Of a DNA stretch of 64,000 bases, positions 19,369 to 28,829 are shown piece by piece. The position numbers and the translations under genes were made by a program. The notes under the pieces are model-generated. The model was not told where the DNA came from. It searched no databases and saw only the letters and a program-made list of their open reading frames with translations. Source of the DNA: Mycetohabitans rhizoxinica HKI 454 (GTDB taxonomy: Bacteria > Pseudomonadota > Gammaproteobacteria > Burkholderiales > Burkholderiaceae); assembly GCF_000198775.1 (NCBI RefSeq), contig NC_014718.1, positions 297,154 through 361,153 on the forward strand, read 5' to 3'. The first letter of the stretch is position 1. Every line of letters begins with the position of its first letter.

Positions 19369-20539
19369 TCTGGACCTGCACTTGCATGAAGCAGGCGGGC
19401 AGATCGTCGGCGCTCTGTGCTATGCGACGGCGCTGTTTGATCGTGGGACGATCGAGCGACACGTCGGGTATTTGCAGACGATGTTGCAGGCGATGGCGGC
19501 TGACGCATCGCAATCTGTGACGCGCGTCGAATTGCTAGCGCCGGCCGAGCGGACTTTGTTGCTGCAGACATGGAACGCGACGCAGCAGGATTATCCGGCG
19601 CATCAATGCATTCACCAGCTGTTCGAAGCACAGGCGGAGCGCACGCCGGAGGCGACGGCGCTGGTGTATGAGGACCAGACGCTGAGCTATGCGGAGTTAA
19701 ACGCACAGGCGAATCGCTTAGCGCATCAGCTGCTCGGACTGGGCGTGAAGCCGGATGCCCGGGTAGGGATCTGCGTGCAGCGTAGTCCTGCGATGGTGGC
19801 GGGGTTGCTGGCGATTCTGAAGGCGGGCGGGGCGTATGTGCCGCTCGATCCAGCGTATCCGGGCGAGCGGCTCGCGCATATTGTGCAGGATGCGGCACCG
19901 CAGATGGTGTTGGCCGATGCAGCGGGCCGGGCGGCACTGGGTGACGCAGCTTTGGCCGATCGCCCGGTGCTCGATCCGAACAGGCTGCCTGAGCAGCCGG
20001 AGACGAATCCGTCGGTACCGGCGCTGACGCCCCGTCATCTGGCGTATGTGATCTATACGTCCGGTTCGACCGGTATGCCCAAGGGGGTAATGGTCGAGCA
20101 CGACCAGGTGGTGCGGTTGTTCGATGCGACACAATCTTGGTATCACTTCGACGAGAACGATACTTGGTGTCTGTTTCACTCCTTTGCCTTTGACTTTTCC
20201 GTGTGGGAGCTCTGGGGAGCATTGCGCCATGGTGGCAAGCTCATCATGGTTCCCCATCATGTTGTCCGTTCACCGCAAGATTTCCACCGATTAGTCTGCG
20301 AGCAGGGCGTCACTGTCTTGAATCAAACCCCAAGTGCGTTCAAGATGTTTATTGCCAGTCAAGCGCAAAGCGTATTAAGAGATCAGCTGCGCTATGTGAT
20401 TTTTGGTGGCGAAGCGCTGGAGCCATCCATCTTACAAGCTTGGTATGCCACACGCGCAGGACAGGGTCCGCAATTGGTAAACATGTACGGGATTACCGAA
20501 ACAACTGTGCATGTGACTTACCGACCGCTTCAGCTTTAG
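19355..20539 (+). CDS. NRPS, end of C3 and most of adenylation domain 3 (Thr code), shifted frame
   Basis: Continues the NRPS in the next frame: VKFDLDLHLHEAGGQIVGAL is the end of C3, then a full A-domain N-lobe with YTSGSTGMPKGVM (A3 core), FAFDFSVWELWGAL, LNQTPSAF, IFGGEAL and NMYGITETTVHVTY. The ten pocket positions read DFWNIGMVHK (the last from NGKLDRR in the next segment), the established threonine code. The frame stops at TAG 20537-20539. The sequence then continues in the same frame as [20 protein letters not shown] would be expected across the junction, so a single GAG-to-TAG change explains the stop. Without repair this segment has no proper start of its own. Confidence 0.9.
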   Translation: MVKFDLDLHLHEAGGQIVGALCYATALFDRGTIERHVGYLQTMLQAMAADASQSVTRVELLAPAERTLLLQTWNATQQDYPAHQCIHQLFEAQAERTPEATALVYEDQTLSYAELNAQANRLAHQLLGLGVKPDARVGICVQRSPAMVAGLLAILKAGGAYVPLDPAYPGERLAHIVQDAAPQMVLADAAGRAALGDAALADRPVLDPNRLPEQPETNPSVPALTPRHLAYVIYTSGSTGMPKGVMVEHDQVVRLFDATQSWYHFDENDTWCLFHSFAFDFSVWELWGALRHGGKLIMVPHHVVRSPQDFHRLVCEQGVTVLNQTPSAFKMFIASQAQSVLRDQLRYVIFGGEALEPSILQAWYATRAGQGPQLVNMYGITETTVHVTYRPLQL

Positions 20540-20551
20540 GACAGTACTCAA

Positions 20552-21760
20552 GTGGGCAGTCCGATTGGTGTGCGGATTCCTGATCTGAAGATCTATTTGC
20601 TAGACGCATATAAGCAGCCGGTGCCGTTGGGCGCGACGGGTGAGCTGTATATCGGTGGCGCGGGCGTGGCGCGCGGCTACCTGAACCGCCCGGAGCTGAC
20701 CGCTGAGCGTTTTGTGCGCGATCCGTTCGCCTCTGAGCGCGATGCCCGGATGTACAAGACCGGGGACCTGGCGCGGTATTTACCGGACGGTAATTTAGAA
20801 TTTCTGGGGCGCAATGACCATCAGGTCAAGATCCGGGGCTTTCGGATCGAGCTGGGGGAGATCGAAGCGTGCTTGGCGCGGCATGCTCAGGTACGCGAGG
20901 CAGTGGCGCTGGCCGTGGGTGAAGGCCAAGATAAACGACTGGTGGCGTATGTGGTGGCTGAGCCTGACGAGGCATTAGCGGGGACGTTGCGCACGCATGT
21001 GGCGGCAGCGTTGCCCGAGTATATGGTGCCCAGCGCGTTTGTGCGGCTCGACGCATTTCCCTTGACGCCGAACGGCAAACTGGACCGGCGTGCGCTGCCG
21101 GTGCCGGATGCGCAGGCATTCGCGCAGCAAGCGTACGAGGCGCCGCAAGGCGAGCTCGAGAGCATGCTCGCGGCGGTTTGGTCCGAGCTGCTGGGCATCG
21201 AGCAGGTCGGTCGGCACGATAACTTCTTCGCGCTTGGCGGGCACTCGCTGCTGGCGGTGCGCTTAATGGACCGGGTGGCCGCGCTGGGCATCGCATTGCC
21301 GCTGACGACGTTGTTTGCCGCCCCGACGCTGGCAGACCTAGCGCAGCGTGTATCGGCACAAGACAGTGTGCAAGATGATTCCTTTGCGGTACTACTGCCA
21401 ATTCAGTCTCATGGTGCCCGACCTGCGCTTTTCTGTGTTCACCCCGTGACCGGGCTAAGTTGGCACTATCGAGGTCTCGCCAACCATTTGGAAGCCGATC
21501 AACCGGTCTATGGCTTACAAGCCCGTGGACTCGATGATGTCACTTCGCCCGCACTCACGATCGAGGCGATGGCGATGGACTATGTCCAGCAAATCCGCTG
21601 CATTCAGCCTGAGGGGCCTTACTATCTGCTGGGTTGGTCATTTGGCGGAAAAGTGGTGCACAGCATGGCCACGCAGCTCGAACAACAAGGCGAGCGAGTT
21701 GCGTTGTTAGCGGTGCTCGAAGACTGGCCAGCCGTATGTGCTGCGGGACCAGCAAAGTAA
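20552..21760 (+). CDS. NRPS, end of A3, carrier domain 3 and truncated thioesterase
   Basis: Same frame as the previous segment after the TAG. A-domain cores A6-A10 ([40 protein letters not shown]), then T3 with GGHSLL at about 21236-21253, then a type I thioesterase that begins [20 protein letters not shown] and has the nucleophile motif GWSFGG at 21632-21649. The protein ends about 35 residues after the nucleophile ([18 protein letters not shown]). A complete TE has about 100 further residues including the catalytic His, so release activity is lost. The end coincides with IS21 debris, which probably removed the rest of the gene. With both breaks repaired the synthetase would be about 3300 residues. 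Confidence 0.9.
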   Translation: MGSPIGVRIPDLKIYLLDAYKQPVPLGATGELYIGGAGVARGYLNRPELTAERFVRDPFASERDARMYKTGDLARYLPDGNLEFLGRNDHQVKIRGFRIELGEIEACLARHAQVREAVALAVGEGQDKRLVAYVVAEPDEALAGTLRTHVAAALPEYMVPSAFVRLDAFPLTPNGKLDRRALPVPDAQAFAQQAYEAPQGELESMLAAVWSELLGIEQVGRHDNFFALGGHSLLAVRLMDRVAALGIALPLTTLFAAPTLADLAQRVSAQDSVQDDSFAVLLPIQSHGARPALFCVHPVTGLSWHYRGLANHLEADQPVYGLQARGLDDVTSPALTIEAMAMDYVQQIRCIQPEGPYYLLGWSFGGKVVHSMATQLEQQGERVALLAVLEDWPAVCAAGPAK

Positions 21761-21897
21761 CGTGATTACCGTTCAGGATGGCAAGCGCATCGTTCTCGCG
21801 CAATTCACCGTGCCGCTCGAAGTCCGCCAATCACGTCGGAACCAGCCCATGCCACAATCAGCGTAGAGCATCGTTTCTGGCCGTGAATAAGCGTTGA
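21761..21897. other. Junction between truncated NRPS and IS debris
   Basis: A short frame (VITVQDGKRIVLAQFTVPLE) is open here but no family could be assigned; probably IS-derived. Confidence 0.3.
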
Positions 21898-22359
21898 CGG
21901 TCGGTACGAGATCACTTAGGCTTGGGCATCGTCCACGCGCTGATCGACGCCGGCTATCGTGTGCTGCTCATGCGCACAAGCGAGATCGTGCAGAAGCTAC
22001 AGGCCGCGCGGCAAAGCCTGCAATTGCCCTCAGCTCTGGCCCAGCTCGCGCGCTTCGATTTGATCATCCTGGACGATCTGTCGTATGCCCGAAAGGACCA
22101 AGCCGAGACAAGCGTGCTGTTCGAACTGATCGCCGAACGGTATGAGCGCCGCAGCCTTCTGATCACCGCCAACCAACCGTTCTCGGGCTGAAACGGCATG
22201 ACCGTGGCCGCGATCGACCGGCTCGTGCATCACTCAACGATCTTCGAAATGAACGTCGAGAGCTACCGCCGCCGCACAGCCAGCGACAAACAAACCGGTC
22301 AACGCCGACAATTCTCCAGCGACAATCACAAAGAAGGAGCGACAATCATGGCTGAATAA
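21898..22359 (+). pseudogene. IS21-type helper ATPase (IstB-like), C-terminal fragment with in-frame TGA
   Basis: The frame reads LGLGIVHALIDAGYRVLLMR, TSEIVQKLQAARQSLQL, ARFDLIILDDLSYARKDQAE (Walker B), RRSLLITANQPFSG, then TGA 22189-22191 where Trp is expected, then NGMTVAAIDRLVHHSTIFEM and NVESYRRRTASDKQ. The Walker A half is missing. This copy differs in sequence from the IstB at 22860-23384, so it belongs to another IS21-group element. It abuts the truncated NRPS. Confidence 0.8.
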
Positions 22360-22430
22360 CCACCGACAATCATCCCGGTCGACCGGCCAAGATAATTGTC
22401 GGTAAACCGGCCATTCTGCTTGACGCTATC

Positions 22431-22803
22431 CACCCAAGCGTTGGAACAAGCGGCGATCCTGAGCGAGGTGCAACCGCAGATCGCTGTTGTGGACCGCGGC
22501 TACAAGGGCGTAGCGATCGACGGCGTGAAAGTCTATCACCCGGGTTTGCGTCGTGGCATCAGACGCGGCTTGCGGGCAATGATCCGGCGGCGCAGTGCAA
22601 TCGAGCCGGTCATTGGCCATATGAAAGCAAACGGCAAGCTTGATCGCAACTGGCTTAAAGGGGCACTAGGCGATGCCATCCATGCAGTGCTGTGCGGCGC
22701 CGGCCACAACCTGCGGATGATTCTCAGGAAGCTGCGGCTTTTTTACGCTCTGATCCGGGTTGTTCTGCTCAATCGCCAGGCTTACATGGTGTCGGCGGCA
22801 TGA
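22431..22803 (+). pseudogene. IS5-type transposase, C-terminal fragment
   Basis: Begins at CAAGCGTTGGAACAAG and reads QALEQAAILSEVQPQIAVVD, RGYKGVAIDGVKVYHPGLRR, RRRSAIEPVIGHMKANGKLD, RNWLKGALGDAIHAVLCGAG to a TGA at 22801-22803. It matches residues about 318-440 of the intron-split IS5 transposase at 56580-62019 almost exactly, including the shared downstream sequence CTTACCGCAGAGCAA. Two DDE residues (VVDRGY and IEPVIGH) are kept, but the N-terminal three quarters are absent. Confidence 0.88.
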
Positions 22804-22827
22804 ACTTACCGCAGAGCAACGTTAATT

Positions 22828-22965
22828 GTTCAGGACGGACTCGATAGCTTGACGCCGCTTCAAACGACGCTGTTGTGCCGGGTACAGCCTGTTGAGTTTT
22901 CCGCGATGCATCCCCTGTACGGGCGCAACCTGAGCATCCACACCACGAAAGTCTTCAATTGCTCG
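22828..22965 (-). pseudogene. Short fragment of a second IS5/IS1182-like transposase
   Basis: Minus frame [40 protein letters not shown] matches the segment before the catalytic Glu (RRQAIEPVIGH) in IS5/IS1182-type transposases. It is sandwiched between the truncated istB and the preceding IS5 fragment, and replaces the C terminus of istB. Confidence 0.5.
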
Positions 22966-23384
22966 AACAGGCGGGCAACACGGACGTACGACACAGAGAA
23001 TCCTTGTCGGCAGGCCTGTTGCCCGAACGCACAAGCGATCCACGTTTTCCCAGCGCCGGTTGGCCCCGTCAGGATGAGGTTCTGCGCATTGCGGATCCAG
23101 TCGCAGCTGGCGAGTGCAGCAACGACGCTCTTGTCGATACCGCGGTTCTGCCGGTACTCGATGTCCTCGATGCAGGCTTGGGGATTCTTGAGTTTGGCAG
23201 ACTTCAGCAGCCGTTCGAGCCGCCGTGTATCGCGCCAGGCGAGTTCGCGTTCGACGACCATGCCGAAGCGCTCTTCGAACGACAGGCTGGCGCTGGCGGT
23301 CAACGCCGCCTGTTCCTCGAACGCGCGAGCCATGCCGTCGAGCTTCAGGGATTTGAGCTGGGTTAAGGTTTGCTGCATCAACAT
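22860..23384 (-). CDS. istB: IS21 helper ATPase IstB, C-terminally truncated
   Basis: Starts [20 protein letters not shown], has the IstB N-terminal helical region ([37 protein letters not shown]) and the Walker A loop [20 protein letters not shown]. After [10 protein letters not shown] (about residue 143) the family sequence stops and unrelated IS sequence follows, so Walker B and the sensor motifs are lost. It lies 15 bases after istA on the same strand, the normal IS21 order. The protein would not support transposition. Confidence 0.85.
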   Translation of the reverse strand: MLMQQTLTQLKSLKLDGMARAFEEQAALTASASLSFEERFGMVVERELAWRDTRRLERLLKSAKLKNPQACIEDIEYRQNRGIDKSVVAALASCDWIRNAQNLILTGPTGAGKTWIACAFGQQACRQGFSVSYVRVARLFEQLKTFVVWMLRLRPYRGCIAENSTGCTRHNSVV

Positions 23385-23399
23385 CGCGACCTCCTTCGG

Positions 23400-24952
23400 T
23401 CAGTGGTAATAGTCGGGCCCGCGTACGTTCTCGTGATCGGGCGAATGCCATTCAGTGAGAGGAATCGGGAGCATCGGCTGTCGGTCCAGACCGGATTCGA
23501 GGATCGACAGCACGGATCGACGGGTCGGTGAACCGATCACGAGTGCCCGCTGGCAGGCGGCTTCCAGCCGGTCCTTGCCGTACTTGCGCGAGAGCGACAG
23601 CAGTCCGAGGCACGCGCGGTACCCCATCTCGGGTGCGGCCGGTTGGTCAGCAAGTGTTTGGCGATCGCCTCGGCACCGGGACCGATGCAGGCGCCCCAGT
23701 TCAGCAATCTCTTGGGCGTCCATTCCATGTGGGCGCGGTGCGCCGCCGGCATGTGCTCGGGCAACGTCGTATGCTTGTTCCGGAGTCTACTGCGGACGTG
23801 AGCGGCAACGCGTTTGCCGCGGTGCAAGATCTCGACACCGTGGCGGGTGACGCGGGCGTAGACCTCTTGACGCACGAGGCTGTGCGCAACGCTGTAATAG
23901 TGGTGATCGACTTCGACGCGGTAGTCGATGCTGACGCGGCACTTCACGAAGGTCGCGATCTCGTATCGATGGGTCGGCAACGGGCGCAGCGCCAGTCTGT
24001 CGAGCCGCTCGAACCATTCGCGGCGGTTGCCGTCGAGCTTCTTCAACGGCCGTTGGTTCAGATCGGCGATCAGCTGGCCGATCGCCTTGTTCAGTTCGGC
24101 CAGGCTGTAGAACCGGTGATTGCGAAGCCGTGCGAGGATCCAGCGCTCTACGATCTGTACGCCGACCTTGACTTTCGCCTTGTCCTGCGGCTTGCACGGC
24201 CGCGCCGGCAACATGGCGGTCGCGTAGTGGTTCACGAAGTCCTGCGTGGTGTTGCCCAGCACCGGTTCGTAGCGATCGGCTTTGGCGATCAGCGCCTTGG
24301 GGTTGTCGGGCACCAGCAGTTCGGGAACGCCGCCGTAGAATTCCATCGCGTCGATCAGGCTGCCGATCCAGTCGGACATCGTCTCGGAACGCGTCGCACA
24401 TGCGTACGTGTAGTTCGACGCGCCGAGCACGGCCACGAAGACGTGCGCTTTGAACGCGACGCCGCCATCGCGACTGAGGACCAACACGGTTTGCCCAGCG
24501 AAGTCGGCGAACAGCTTCTCGCCGGCACGGTGCTGTTGGCGCATCGAGCGCTTCAGCACTGCGGCCCAGTCCTTGTATCGCTGGCAGAACTGCGTATAGC
24601 GGTAGGTGCGCTGGCCGGGGTGGGCCTCAACATATTCTTCCCAGAGCAGTTGCAACGTCACGCCCTTACGGCGCAGGTCACGGTGCATCGCCGCGTAGTC
24701 CGGTTCAACCCTTCGGCTCGAGAGCGCCGTCTGCGCAGGCAGCTCCAACCTGATCTCGAGCTCGTCGTCGGCGAGTGCTTCGACGGCAGCCCAGTCGAGG
24801 CCCGCCGCGCTGGCGCGTGCGGCGTATGCCGAGATGGCGCCGACGCTGATGCCGATCGCCCGGCTGATCTGGCGGTGCGACAGGCCGCACGCCCACTTCA
24901 GCCGCAGTACTTCCTTCAGTTTGCGCATACTCATCCGATGTGCCGGCATCAA
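23400..24952 (-). pseudogene. istA: IS21 transposase IstA, frameshifted near its C terminus
   Basis: Starts MMPAHRMSMRKLKEVLRLKW with an N-terminal helix-turn-helix (GLSHRQISRAIGISVGAISA). The rve/DDE core has KLFADFAGQTVLVLSRDGGV, VFVAVLGASNYTYACATRSE, VPELLVPDNPKALIAKADRY and HYATAMLPARPCKPQDKAKV with the catalytic Glu in the usual following helix. The frame is correct to HLLTNRPHP at about 23635. Loss of one G then shifts it, and the true C terminus (MGYRACLGLLSLSRKYGKDR ... GPDYYH) continues in the adjacent frame to 23400. Confidence 0.9.
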
Positions 24953-24959
24953 CCTGTCC

Positions 24960-25175
24960 CCTAAAAAGAGACAAGGCTAACGCCCGTCGTTGATCACATG
25001 CGCAACACCACCGCCGAGCCGGAGCGGCCATCTCGTTTCGTTCGCGTGATCAGCTGTTTCGGTTCGCTCCGGGAACGTGATCACCCGTTTCGGCAAGATG
25101 ATCGCTCGTTTCGGGAACCGGTGATCAGCGATCACCATCGATCGGAACCACTGATCACGTTCGCCTAAATACGCA
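24960..25175. repeat. IS21 left-end multiple terminal repeats
   Basis: Repeated units built on GTGATCA and GTTTCGG occur at about 25047, 25080, 25105, 25120 and 25150, just outside istA. IS21 elements carry such multiple short terminal repeats as transposase binding sites. Confidence 0.6.
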
Positions 25176-25189
25176 ATCTGTTCGCAGGC

Positions 25190-25381
25190 TCGGACCCAGG
25201 AGGCCACAGCGCGGCGGTGATCTATAGCTTGATCGGAACGGCGCGCCTGAACGGTGTCGAGCCATTTGCCTACCTGCGCGCGGTGTTCGAGCGCGTCGCC
25301 GATCATCCCATCAACCGCATCGACGAGTTACTTCCATGGCGCGTGGTGCCCACGGAGCACGTCGAGCAGCAAGCCGCATGA
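25190..25381 (+). pseudogene. IS66-family transposase (TnpC), C-terminal fragment
   Basis: The frame reads GSDPGGHSAAVIYSLIGTAR, LNGVEPFAYLRAVFERVADH, PINRIDELLPWRVVPTEHVE to a TGA at 25379-25381. This is the last ~60 residues of IS66 TnpC. It directly abuts the IS21 end, which probably inserted into this IS66 copy. Confidence 0.82.
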
Positions 25382-25986
25382 GAGCGACTCCAATGGCCCC
25401 AGCCCGCAAAAGCGCCTTGCGTTCCATCACCTCGCCAGCCCCCGACTATGTGCTGCGTGTCGAGCTGCAGCACATCAAACCGGCGATCTGGCGGCAAATC
25501 GTGGTGCCCGGTTCAATTAGGCTATGAAAGCTTCACGTCATATTGCTACTAGCGATGGGATGGGAAGGCGGCCATGCGCATGAATTCGTGTTCCGCAATA
25601 CCAACTACGGCGAACCGGACCCCGACTACCCGAGCGATCCGCCGATGCTGGATGAAGCCAGGGTCACGCTGGTCAAAGCGTTGGGCGCGCTGAAGTCATT
25701 CACCTACATTTACGACTACGGCGACAACTGGCAGCATCGCATCAAGGTCGAAAAGGTGTTGCCCGCCAATGCGCAACTTCGCTCGCCTTTGTGCCTAGAC
25801 GGACGCAACGCATGCCCGCCGAAGGACGTCGGCGGAGCCCCCGGATACATCGACTTTCTCGATGCAATCATCGATCCTTCGCACGAGGAACATGACCACT
25901 TCCTCAAGTGGTGCGGCGGCAGCTTCGATCCCGATGCGTTTGATCTCGACTTCGCAAATCAACGGCTCTTCGAAGTCAAATTCTGA
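25378..25986 (+). pseudogene. pRiA4b ORF-3-like protein, single in-frame TGA
   Basis: Starts MRATPMAPARKSALRSITSP, VLRVELQHIKPAIWRQIVVP, then TGA 25525-25527 (CTA-TGA-AAG where L-P-K would be expected), then KLHVILLLAMGWEGGHAHEF, PMLDEARVTLVKALGALKSF, TYIYDYGDNWQHRIKVEKVL, CPPKDVGGAPGYIDFLDAII. The IWR...GW..HHLHxF-like and YxYDxGDxWxH motifs define the plasmid pRiA4b ORF-3 family, often found with transposons. One stop codon separates the 50-residue N terminus from the remaining 150. Confidence 0.82.
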
Positions 25987-25989
25987 ACG

Positions 25990-26150
25990 TCTATGCGGCC
26001 TTGGGACGACACTTACATTGGATCTGCGGCAAACGACTGAAAGCCCTCATTCCAACGCTGACCGATGCGATGGCACGGCATGGTCACCTGACGCTATCAA
26101 AGCAGGTTTGCCAACGGCTGAGTCAGATCAGCGCCGCCACCATTGACCGT
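25990..26150 (+). pseudogene. Integrase-core transposase fragment
   Basis: The frame reads RHLHWICGKRLKALIPTLTD, AMARHGHLTLSKQVCQRLSQ, ISAATIDR, a linker found in IS481/ISNCY-like integrase-core transposases. The same QISAATIDR segment recurs at about 42853. Confidence 0.5.
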
Positions 26151-26472
26151 AAGCGCGCAATAAACCACGTGGCTTGCGCGACGCGACCGGTTGTGCGTCA
26201 GTCTGTTTGGTGGCCGTGCCGCACGCCCGCTGAGGACCGCGGCGCTGGCTTTTCCGAGGAAAGCCGACAATTCCGGGCTCGCGGGACGGCTTTTGCACTC
26301 GTGGAGGCAAACATCCTTGTAACAGTAGCCCAAGGCGCGCTCGTTACGAGGCATGACCACGCACGATCCGCTCAAGGCATGGAGTGCAGTCGCCGCCCAT
26401 GTACATACGCGTATTTACATAGAGCGGCAAATAGTCTATAGTACATCCACAGTACACACATCAGGAACTGCT
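26151..26472. other. Region upstream of vapBC
   Basis: No gene supported. Near its end, GTACATCCACAGTAC (about 26437-26451) precedes the vapB start and may be part of an operator. Confidence 0.35.
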
Positions 26473-26709
26473 ATGCATACCACCCGCGTTTTCAAGAATG
26501 GCAACTCGCAAGCCGTTCGCATTCCCGCCGACCTTGCTTACGACCGGAGCGATGTCGAAATCGAAATTGAGCGCGTAGGCGATGAGATCCGTATCCGTCC
26601 GATGCGTCGTCCGCTGACTGGCGTGCTCAAGAAGTTCGCGAAATTCGGGCCGGATTTCATGGCTGAAGGCCGCGGCGAGCAGGAGCAGGCGGAGCGCGAG
26701 GGATTGTGA
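26473..26709 (+). CDS. vapB: VapB-type antitoxin (AbrB/SpoVT fold), 78 aa
   Basis: ATG at 26473 behind AGGAACTGCT. Sequence MHTTRVFKNGNSQAVRIPAD is the swapped-hairpin AbrB DNA-binding domain typical of VapB/MazE antitoxins. The C-terminal tail (LTGVLKKFAKFGPDFMAEGR, GEQEQAEREGL) is the toxin-binding part. Its TGA overlaps the vapC ATG by one base. Intact. Confidence 0.9.
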   Translation: MHTTRVFKNGNSQAVRIPADLAYDRSDVEIEIERVGDEIRIRPMRRPLTGVLKKFAKFGPDFMAEGRGEQEQAEREGL

Positions 26710-27110
26710 TGCCGCGCTTTATGCTCGACACAAACATGTGCATCTACCTGATGAAGAATCAGCCTGAAGAAGTCGCGAAGCGATTTGCGCAGTGCTACGT
26801 CGGGGATGTGGTTATGTCCGCAGTCACTTACGCTGAACTTGAATACGGCGTCGTAGTGTCTGCGAACCGAACTCGCGAGCGCCGCAATCTCGCCGCCCTA
26901 ATCGAAGATATTCCTGTGGCCCCGTTCGACACTGCCGCAGCAACGGCCTACGGGCCTGTGCGCAAAGCGACGAGCGAGCGCAAGAAGGATGCTCTTGACA
27001 AGCTGATCGCCGCGCACGCGATTGCCCTGGACGTTATTCTCGTGACCAACAACGAGCGCGATTTTGCCAGCTATCCCGGTATCAGGCTCGAAAACTGGCT
27101 CAACAAGTAG
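26709..27110 (+). CDS. vapC: VapC toxin (PIN-domain ribonuclease), 133 aa
   Basis: Start at ATG 26709 overlapping the vapB stop. PIN-domain acidic residues are present: MLDTNMCIYLMKN (Asp at about 6), SAVTYAELEYGVV (Glu), DALDKLIAAHAIALD (Asp) and ILVTNNERDFASYPGIRLEN (final motif). Full length for VapC (130-140). Expected to cleave tRNA or rRNA when VapB is lost. Intact and coupled to vapB. Confidence 0.92.
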   Translation: MPRFMLDTNMCIYLMKNQPEEVAKRFAQCYVGDVVMSAVTYAELEYGVVVSANRTRERRNLAALIEDIPVAPFDTAAATAYGPVRKATSERKKDALDKLIAAHAIALDVILVTNNERDFASYPGIRLENWLNK

Positions 27111-27232
27111 AAAACTCTAACATGTTTATTAATCTCGAAGTTTGGAACGAAGAGCCTCGCCACGACCAGGGGAGTGAACAAGGTACGCGTAAATTCCTGT
27201 CATAAGCCTTGAAGTTATGAAATTCGCTCAAC

Positions 27233-27662
27233 CTAAATGCCAGAGCACCGTCGCAATGCCAGTGCTGCCTCATCAAGGGCCTGGATCAAGGCAGGTGTGG
27301 GCGTCCATTGACTGCCTTGTACGGTAAAGCGGGCCGCGGCATCGACAACCTTAGCAGTGCCCTCCCTGTTGTTGCGGCCCAGTTTGGAGGCCAGGAAAAC
27401 TTCAAACAGCGAGCTAACGCGCTGCTTGATTTGATCGACATTGAGACGGCCCTGCGCATCAAAAGTGACAATCACAAAATCCCGATTGATCAAGTGCATG
27501 GGCTTGCGATCCATCAAGGTGCGCGAGGCGCACGCGCTGATCTGCAAACTCCGGCAGGCGATGACTATCCGGAGCACCGAGCATGTTCCAGTAGCGCGTC
27601 ATTCCTATCTTCAGGATGCCCTCGTCCGGCGTGATCAGAAATGTTCGAATCGTGTATCCCAT
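27233..27662 (-). pseudogene. Conserved hypothetical protein, frameshifted
   Basis: Starts MGYTIRTFLITPDEGILKIG, MTRYWNMLGAPDSHRLPEFA, DQRVRLAH, then changes frame at about 27520 to LMDRKPMHLINRDFVIVTFD, AQGRLNVDQIKQRVSSLFEV, KVVDAAARFTVQGSQWTPTP, ALIQALDEAALALRRCSGI. The two halves together give a ~140-residue protein of good composition that I do not recognise. One indel separates them. Confidence 0.55.
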
Positions 27663-27756
27663 TGCAATAACTTTGTTGTTGCTTCGGCACAATCGTGATC
27701 TCGTTCGTCACCGGGCCGCCTCATTTGCGCCAATTTGCGATCGACGCGTTCATATT

Positions 27757-27990
27757 TTAGGCCTTTCGCGCCTCAAACGCCTGATCGAACCGCCGGACTC
27801 GCTGCACTTCATCGCTGTGCAGATAGATCGACGTCGTCGGGATCGACGAATGGCGCAGATTGTCGTGCACCATGATCAGCTCGGCGCCCCGGGCCAGCGC
27901 ATGTGACGCGTGAGTGTGCCGCATCCAGTGCGGGCTCGCGCGGCGCAGCTTCTCCGCCGTCGCGGGCCGCTGGGCGGGTCGCAGGGGCAG
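27757..27990 (-). pseudogene. Tyrosine recombinase, C-terminal catalytic fragment
   Basis: Minus frame: LRRASPHWMRHTHASHALAR, GAELIMVHDNLRHSSIPTTS, IYLHSDEVQRVRRFDQAFEA, RKA-stop. It carries the HxxR box (HWMRHT), the second His (LRHSSI) and the nucleophilic Tyr (SIYLH). The N-terminal half is absent. It resembles the recombinase at 29435-30724. Confidence 0.8.
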
Positions 27991-28084
27991 CCAATGATTA
28001 ACACGAGCTCGCGGCTCATCATAGACGAGTAGCCTGCCTACCCGAAGTGCTTCCCGGTGCCCCTTGTCCCGGATGGTCGGACCA

Positions 28085-28347
28085 TACGCCTAAAACTGCG
28101 CGGCGGGAACACGCGGGACACCGGTTCATATCATGCCAGTTACCAACACCATCGAGAGCATGCACATGTAACTGCGCAAGATTGTGAAGAACCGCGGCCA
28201 CTTCCCGAGCGACGAAGCCGCCAGCAAACTGTTGTATCTGGCCTTGCGCAACATCGAAAAGGAAAGATGCCGCCTATCACTTGGCGGCAGGCGCTTAATC
28301 AGTTCGCCATTCTGTTCGGCGACCGGTTCACGAACACCATAAGCTGA
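28085..28347 (+). pseudogene. IS256-family transposase, C-terminal fragment, frameshifted
   Basis: The reading is LRKIVKNRGHFPSDEAASKL, LYLALRNIEKE, then a frame change at about 28262 to KMPPITWRQALNQFAILFGD, RFTNTIS-stop. This is the conserved C terminus of Mutator/IS256 transposases. Confidence 0.82.
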
Positions 28348-28433
28348 GATCTTTTAACCGACCTCGGCACACAAGATTCCTGATACATCTGCCGAAACGA
28401 AAGAACATCATCGCACACATTCCGCGGTACAGC

Positions 28434-28829
28434 TCACGCGTGTTCGAGCAGGCGGCTTCGAGTGCGCGATCCAAGAACTGCTGAGCTAAAGCGCTGACGG
28501 TTACGCGTGCGCGTGATCCACGGTTCCACCGACAGGCGCATGCCGACCGCCTTCAGCACGGCCAGCAAGGTTTTCAAGGTGGGATTGTCTTTTAGCGAAA
28601 GCGCGCGATAAAGCGCCTCGCGCGTGATTCCTGCCTCGGCCGCAACCCATGCTAATCCGCCATAGGCGTGTGCAACCGTGCGCAGCGCTAGTAGAGCGCC
28701 GGCACGGTCTTTCGGATTATCGAGTGATTCCATCGCCGCTTTCAAGTATTCAATGGCCAGATCACGATCGGCGCGCAGCTCCGCGATTTCCTGCTCGTAA
28801 TGTGACACGGTTGCCTTTGCCTTCGTCAC
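28434..28829 (-). CDS. HigA-like helix-turn-helix antitoxin (TIGR02684 type), 131 aa
   Basis: Starts at a GTG inside the toxin stop (GTGA overlap). Motifs of the probable addiction-module antidote family: AIEYLKAAMESLDNPKDRAG, ALLALRTVAHAYGGLAWVAA (HTH), EAGITREALYRALSLKDNPT, LKTLLAVLKAVGMRLSVEP. Family members end near this point. The extra ~30 residues (WITRTRNRQRFSSAV...) look like read-through into unrelated DNA, so the natural stop has probably been lost. Normally represses the pair and neutralises the toxin. Confidence 0.8.
   Translation of the reverse strand: MTKAKATVSHYEQEIAELRADRDLAIEYLKAAMESLDNPKDRAGALLALRTVAHAYGGLAWVAAEAGITREALYRALSLKDNPTLKTLLAVLKAVGMRLSVEPWITRTRNRQRFSSAVLGSRTRSRLLEHA

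Noticed and set aside
21390..21760. Complete thioesterase domain at the NRPS end
   Set aside because: The frame ends about 35 residues after the GWSFGG nucleophile; the catalytic His region is absent.
23528..24964. Long open frame (478 codons) on the plus strand opposite istA
   Set aside because: Antisense shadow of the IS21 transposase; composition without protein character.
25040..25160. GATCA-rich repeats as a CRISPR array
   Set aside because: Irregular spacing, very short units and position at an IS21 end fit transposase binding repeats; no cas genes.
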